A stretch of 8,962 nt of DNA from SLLW01 sp964388615. GTDB lineage: Bacteria > Bacteroidota > Rhodothermia > Balneolales > Natronogracilivirgulaceae. Positions 6,868-8,962 of the stretch are shown here, in pieces (the stretch's first letter is position 1; every line of letters begins with the position of its first letter). Position numbers and translations under genes: made by a program. The stretch is taken from NCBI GenBank assembly GCA_964388615.1, contig CAYMBG010000105.1:1-8962 (forward strand), written 5' to 3'. The notes below the pieces were generated by a model that ran no database searches, was not told the DNA's origin, and was given only the letters and a program-made list of their open reading frames with translations.

Positions 6868-7740
6868 TTAAACGATCATATTTTCAATCGGCAGAATAAC
6901 AATGCCGGTGGCACCGGCAGATTTGAGCTCTTCCATCACTTCCCAAAACTGATATGTGGGTATGACCGAGTGTATCGCTACCATATTACTTTCAGCAAGA
7001 GGCAATACCGTCGGGCTTTTCAGTGACGGGATGATATCACAGATTTTATCCACGGAGTCAGAGGGAGCATTCATCATGATGTAACGACTTTTTTCGGCCT
7101 TCTGACGGGCTCCCATGCGCATCAAAAACTTGTCAATCAACTCCTGTTTATGCTTGGGTACGGGTTGATTGGTTTTGATGAGCTCTGCTTCGCTTTGGAG
7201 TATGGTATCCAGTTCAATAAGCCCGTTCGTTTTAAGGGTACCCCCGGTGGAGACGATATCGGCTATCGCATCCGCAACGTCCAGGGTAGGAGCGATTTCG
7301 ACGGCACCGGAAATTTCTATGGTTTTAACGTCAATATCGTGTTTTTTGAAGTACTCCCTGGTAAGTACCGGATAACTGGTGGCTATTCTGCGTCCGTCAA
7401 GGTCTTTAAGGGTGGAAAATTCCCCCCTTTTGGGCACAGCAATTGACAATCGGCATTTTCCAAAGCCCAACCCACGAAGATGGGTGACATCCGCTTTGCT
7501 TTCCGCCGTGACATTATGACCTACAAAACCCAATTCACATATACCATCCTGTACATATTCAGGAATATCATCATCACGAATCAGTAAAAGTTCAACATCA
7601 TAGTTACGACAGGGTACCAGGATGCGGTTCTTATAATTGTCAAATTCCAGCCCGATATTTTCCAGCAAATGCAGCGTTTTTTCCGACAGACGACCGCCTT
7701 TCTGTATGGCTATGCGAAGTGATGAGTTATTTTGCTCCAA
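6868..7740 (-). CDS. hisG: ATP phosphoribosyltransferase, long form
   Basis: First and committed enzyme of histidine synthesis, condensing ATP with PRPP. At 290 residues it is the long, self-sufficient form, which carries its own regulatory domain and needs no HisZ partner. The two periplasmic-binding-like catalytic subdomains begin LRIAIQKGGRLSE (8-20) and include the PRPP-binding stretch EIAPTLDVADAIADIVSTGG within residues 148-167. The C-terminal ACT-like domain covers about 215-290, from the KSRYIMMNAP segment to GATGIVILPIENMIV, and is where histidine feedback inhibition acts in characterised long forms. It is the first gene of the his block, and its ATG at 7740 lies 183 bp from the divergent lepA start. 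The upstream bases are A-rich with no Shine-Dalgarno sequence. Confidence 0.97.
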   Translation of the reverse strand: MEQNNSSLRIAIQKGGRLSEKTLHLLENIGLEFDNYKNRILVPCRNYDVELLLIRDDDIPEYVQDGICELGFVGHNVTAESKADVTHLRGLGFGKCRLSIAVPKRGEFSTLKDLDGRRIATSYPVLTREYFKKHDIDVKTIEISGAVEIAPTLDVADAIADIVSTGGTLKTNGLIELDTILQSEAELIKTNQPVPKHKQELIDKFLMRMGARQKAEKSRYIMMNAPSDSVDKICDIIPSLKSPTVLPLAESNMVAIHSVIPTYQFWEVMEELKSAGATGIVILPIENMIV

Positions 7741-7785
7741 AATCTGTTTGTTTTTGTAGTTAAAAATGAGAAAAGACCTATTCTT

Positions 7786-7793
7786 GAAAGATA
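7786..7793 (-). promoter_or_regulatory. Candidate -7 (TAnnTTTG-like) element for hisG
   Basis: TATCTTTC on the minus strand, 45 bp before the hisG ATG, is identical to the octamer before purF and one base from the Bacteroidota -7 consensus TAnnTTTG. No TTTG element stands about 20 bp upstream. The perfect TATAAT at 7811-7816 is an alternative -10 box; it too lacks a recognisable -35. Confidence 0.25.
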
Positions 7794-7832
7794 AACAATA
7801 TGGCGCGTTAATTATATATGTTTTTCTTCATT

Positions 7833-7860
7833 TTCACGCCTAAGTGTGTGAGTTCTTTTT
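7833..7860 (+). terminator. Weak candidate intrinsic terminator or attenuator upstream of lepA
   Basis: On the plus strand TCACGC (7834-7839) pairs with GTGTGA (7846-7851) through five Watson-Crick pairs and one G-U pair around a 6-base loop. The tract TTCTTTTT follows at 7853-7860. The minus-strand RNA would have a C-A mismatch instead of the G-U pair and no T tract, so the signal is directional towards lepA. No plus-strand gene lies upstream in the window, so it would act on a lepA leader or on antisense transcription. The stem is short. Confidence 0.25.
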
Positions 7861-7923
7861 ACGCTTTGCAGGGATTTTCGTATTTTATAAAGCTTATACA
7901 GATTTTGAAAGAATAGATATTAC

Positions 7924-8962
7924 ATGAAAAACATCCGAAATTTTTGCATCATAGCCCATATTGATCATGGTAAATCCACGCTGGCTGACCGGCTTTTGGA
8001 GCGGACCGGAACTATTACTGAACGAGAGATGCAAGAACAGGTTCTGGATGATATGGATCTGGAGCGTGAACGGGGTATAACCATAAAAAGTCACGCTATT
8101 AAAATGGACTACAAGGCTGCAGACGGCCATGTTTACCATTTCAATCTTATTGATACCCCGGGTCACGTGGATTTTGCTTATGAAGTTTCCAGGGCCCTGA
8201 AGGCTTGTGAGGGAGCTTTGCTTATTGTGGACGCCACACAGGGGGTGGAAGCACAAACCATCTCCAATTTATATCAGGCCATTGATCAAAATTTGGAGAT
8301 TATACCGGTCCTAAACAAGGTTGATCTTCCGGGTGCGGATGTCGAGGGGATGGCACAGCAGATTATAGATCTGATTGGATGCGATAGAGATGAGATAATT
8401 CCGGCTTCGGGCAAAACCGGAGAGGGGGTCGATGCATTACTTGAAGAGATTGTCAATAAGATCCCGCCTCCCGAAGGTGATCCGGGTAAACCACTGAAAG
8501 CATTGATTTTTGATTCGGTTTTCAATGTTTACCGAGGCTCGGTGGTTTATATTCGTATCATGGATGGGACATTGAATAAACGGGAAAAAATCCGTTTCAT
8601 GGCTACGGGCAAGGATTATGAAGCGGATGAAATCGGTTACTTGCATATCAAGCCCACACCAACAGAAACGTTATCGGCCGGCGAAGTTGGTTATGTGATT
8701 GGTAATGTAAAGTCACTGGAAGACACCAAAGTTGGGGATACGCTGACTTCCCATCGGAATATGGCGGAAGAACAGATTCCCGGATATAAAGAGGTGAAGC
8801 CAAAAGTGTTTAGTGGCATCTACCCAACCAACAGTGAAGATTTCGAAAGCCTGCGGTCGGCTCTGGAAAAATTACAACTGAATGATGCTTCTCTTCAGTA
8901 TACACCAGAGACTTCTGTTGCATTGGGTTTTGGATTTCGTGCGGGTTTTCTGGGTATGCTTC
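7924..8962 (+). CDS. lepA: Elongation factor 4 (LepA), N-terminal 346 residues (cut by window edge)
   Basis: Ribosome-associated translational GTPase of the EF-G-like family, implicated in translation fidelity, back-translocation and initiation or assembly. The visible part starts MKNIRNFCIIAHIDHGKST, almost the same as E. coli LepA. G motifs: G1 AHIDHGKS (11-18), G2 RGIT (50-53), G3 DTPGH (77-81), G4 NKVD (131-134) and G5 SGK (162-164). The LepA hallmarks VDATQGVEAQT (102-112) and GFGFRAGFLGML (335-346) are present. G5 reads SGK, not the commoner SAK. The GTPase domain, domain II and the beginning of the EF-G-III-like domain are in the window; the LepA-specific C-terminal domain is not. The gene is divergent from the his block. 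The leader lacks a Shine-Dalgarno sequence. Confidence 0.97.
   Translation, partial: MKNIRNFCIIAHIDHGKSTLADRLLERTGTITEREMQEQVLDDMDLERERGITIKSHAIKMDYKAADGHVYHFNLIDTPGHVDFAYEVSRALKACEGALLIVDATQGVEAQTISNLYQAIDQNLEIIPVLNKVDLPGADVEGMAQQIIDLIGCDRDEIIPASGKTGEGVDALLEEIVNKIPPPEGDPGKPLKALIFDSVFNVYRGSVVYIRIMDGTLNKREKIRFMATGKDYEADEIGYLHIKPTPTETLSAGEVGYVIGNVKSLEDTKVGDTLTSHRNMAEEQIPGYKEVKPKVFSGIYPTNSEDFESLRSALEKLQLNDASLQYTPETSVALGFGFRAGFLGML

Larger units (their letters stand above)
2857..7740 (-). other. Partial histidine biosynthesis operon hisG-hisD-hisC-hisB-hisH
   Basis: Five co-directional genes have gaps of 28 bp (hisG-hisD), 40 bp (hisD-hisC) and 35 bp (hisC-hisB), and a 4-bp ATGA overlap (hisB-hisH). 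This spacing argues for a single transcript from the hisG/lepA intergenic region. The order GDCBH is the front of the common order GDCBHAF(IE), but hisA, hisF and hisI/hisE are absent after hisH. No leader peptide with a run of histidine codons is seen ahead of hisG, so attenuation of the enterobacterial kind is not supported. Confidence 0.85.
7741..7923. promoter_or_regulatory. Divergent intergenic region between hisG and lepA
   Basis: This 183-bp AT-rich region must hold promoters for the his block (minus strand) and probably for lepA (plus strand). On the minus strand a perfect TATAAT lies at 7811-7816 and TATCTTTC at 7786-7793; neither has a good upstream partner box. On the plus strand no clear promoter pair is visible before lepA. 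A hairpin followed by a T tract lies at 7833-7860 on the plus strand. No tRNA, small ORF with histidine codons or riboswitch is recognised. Confidence 0.6.

Noticed and set aside
7741..7923. Histidine leader-peptide attenuator ahead of hisG
   Set aside because: No short reading frame with consecutive histidine codons and no alternating stem-loops are visible.
7894..8256. 120-codon minus-strand open frame
   Set aside because: It is antisense to the lepA GTPase domain and has no recognisable features.

Overview
The window is ordinary core-metabolism DNA, about 45-50% GC by eye, and almost fully coding. Seven complete genes and one gene cut by the left edge (serA) run on the minus strand. One gene cut by the right edge (lepA) runs divergently on the plus strand. 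In minus-strand transcription order, starting at 7740 and reading leftwards, the layout is hisG-hisD-hisC-hisB-hisH, a 215-bp spacer, purF, engB (ysxC) and serA. The organism looks like a member of the Bacteroidota or a close FCB relative such as the Balneolia/Rhodothermia. The reasons are the long-form HisG, a HisB whose linker and dehydratase domain resemble the bifunctional Bacteroidota type, a LepA with SGK rather than SAK at the G5 motif, and a general lack of Shine-Dalgarno sequences. This placement is an inference.

The histidine block (2857-7740) encodes steps of PRPP-to-histidine synthesis: HisG (first step), HisD (last two oxidations), HisC (transamination), HisB (dehydratase) and HisH (glutaminase subunit of IGP synthase). 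Gaps are 28-40 bp, and hisB/hisH overlap by ATGA, so this is very probably one operon. hisA, hisF and hisI/hisE do not follow hisH; purF comes next. HisF, the obligate partner of HisH, must therefore be encoded elsewhere. HisB has about 115 residues ahead of its dehydratase domain that look like a shrunken, catalytically dead histidinol-phosphatase domain, so another protein must supply that phosphatase.

The purF-engB-serA block (1-2641) joins the first committed step of purine synthesis, an essential ribosome-assembly GTPase and the first step of serine synthesis. purF contains a run of exactly 100 N (1826-1925). Comparison with the PurF family suggests the real missing stretch is nearer 190 bp. 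The biochemical link between his and purF is shared PRPP and glutamine use, and AICAR from the histidine pathway re-entering purine synthesis.

Two intergenic regions could carry regulation. The hisH-purF spacer (2642-2856) holds a perfect 8-bp inverted repeat. The hisG/lepA divergent region (7741-7923) holds candidate promoter elements and a plus-strand hairpin followed by a T tract. I see no tRNA, rRNA, CRISPR, insertion sequence, phage or defence gene. No wholly new system is apparent; the degenerate HisB domain is the most unusual feature.
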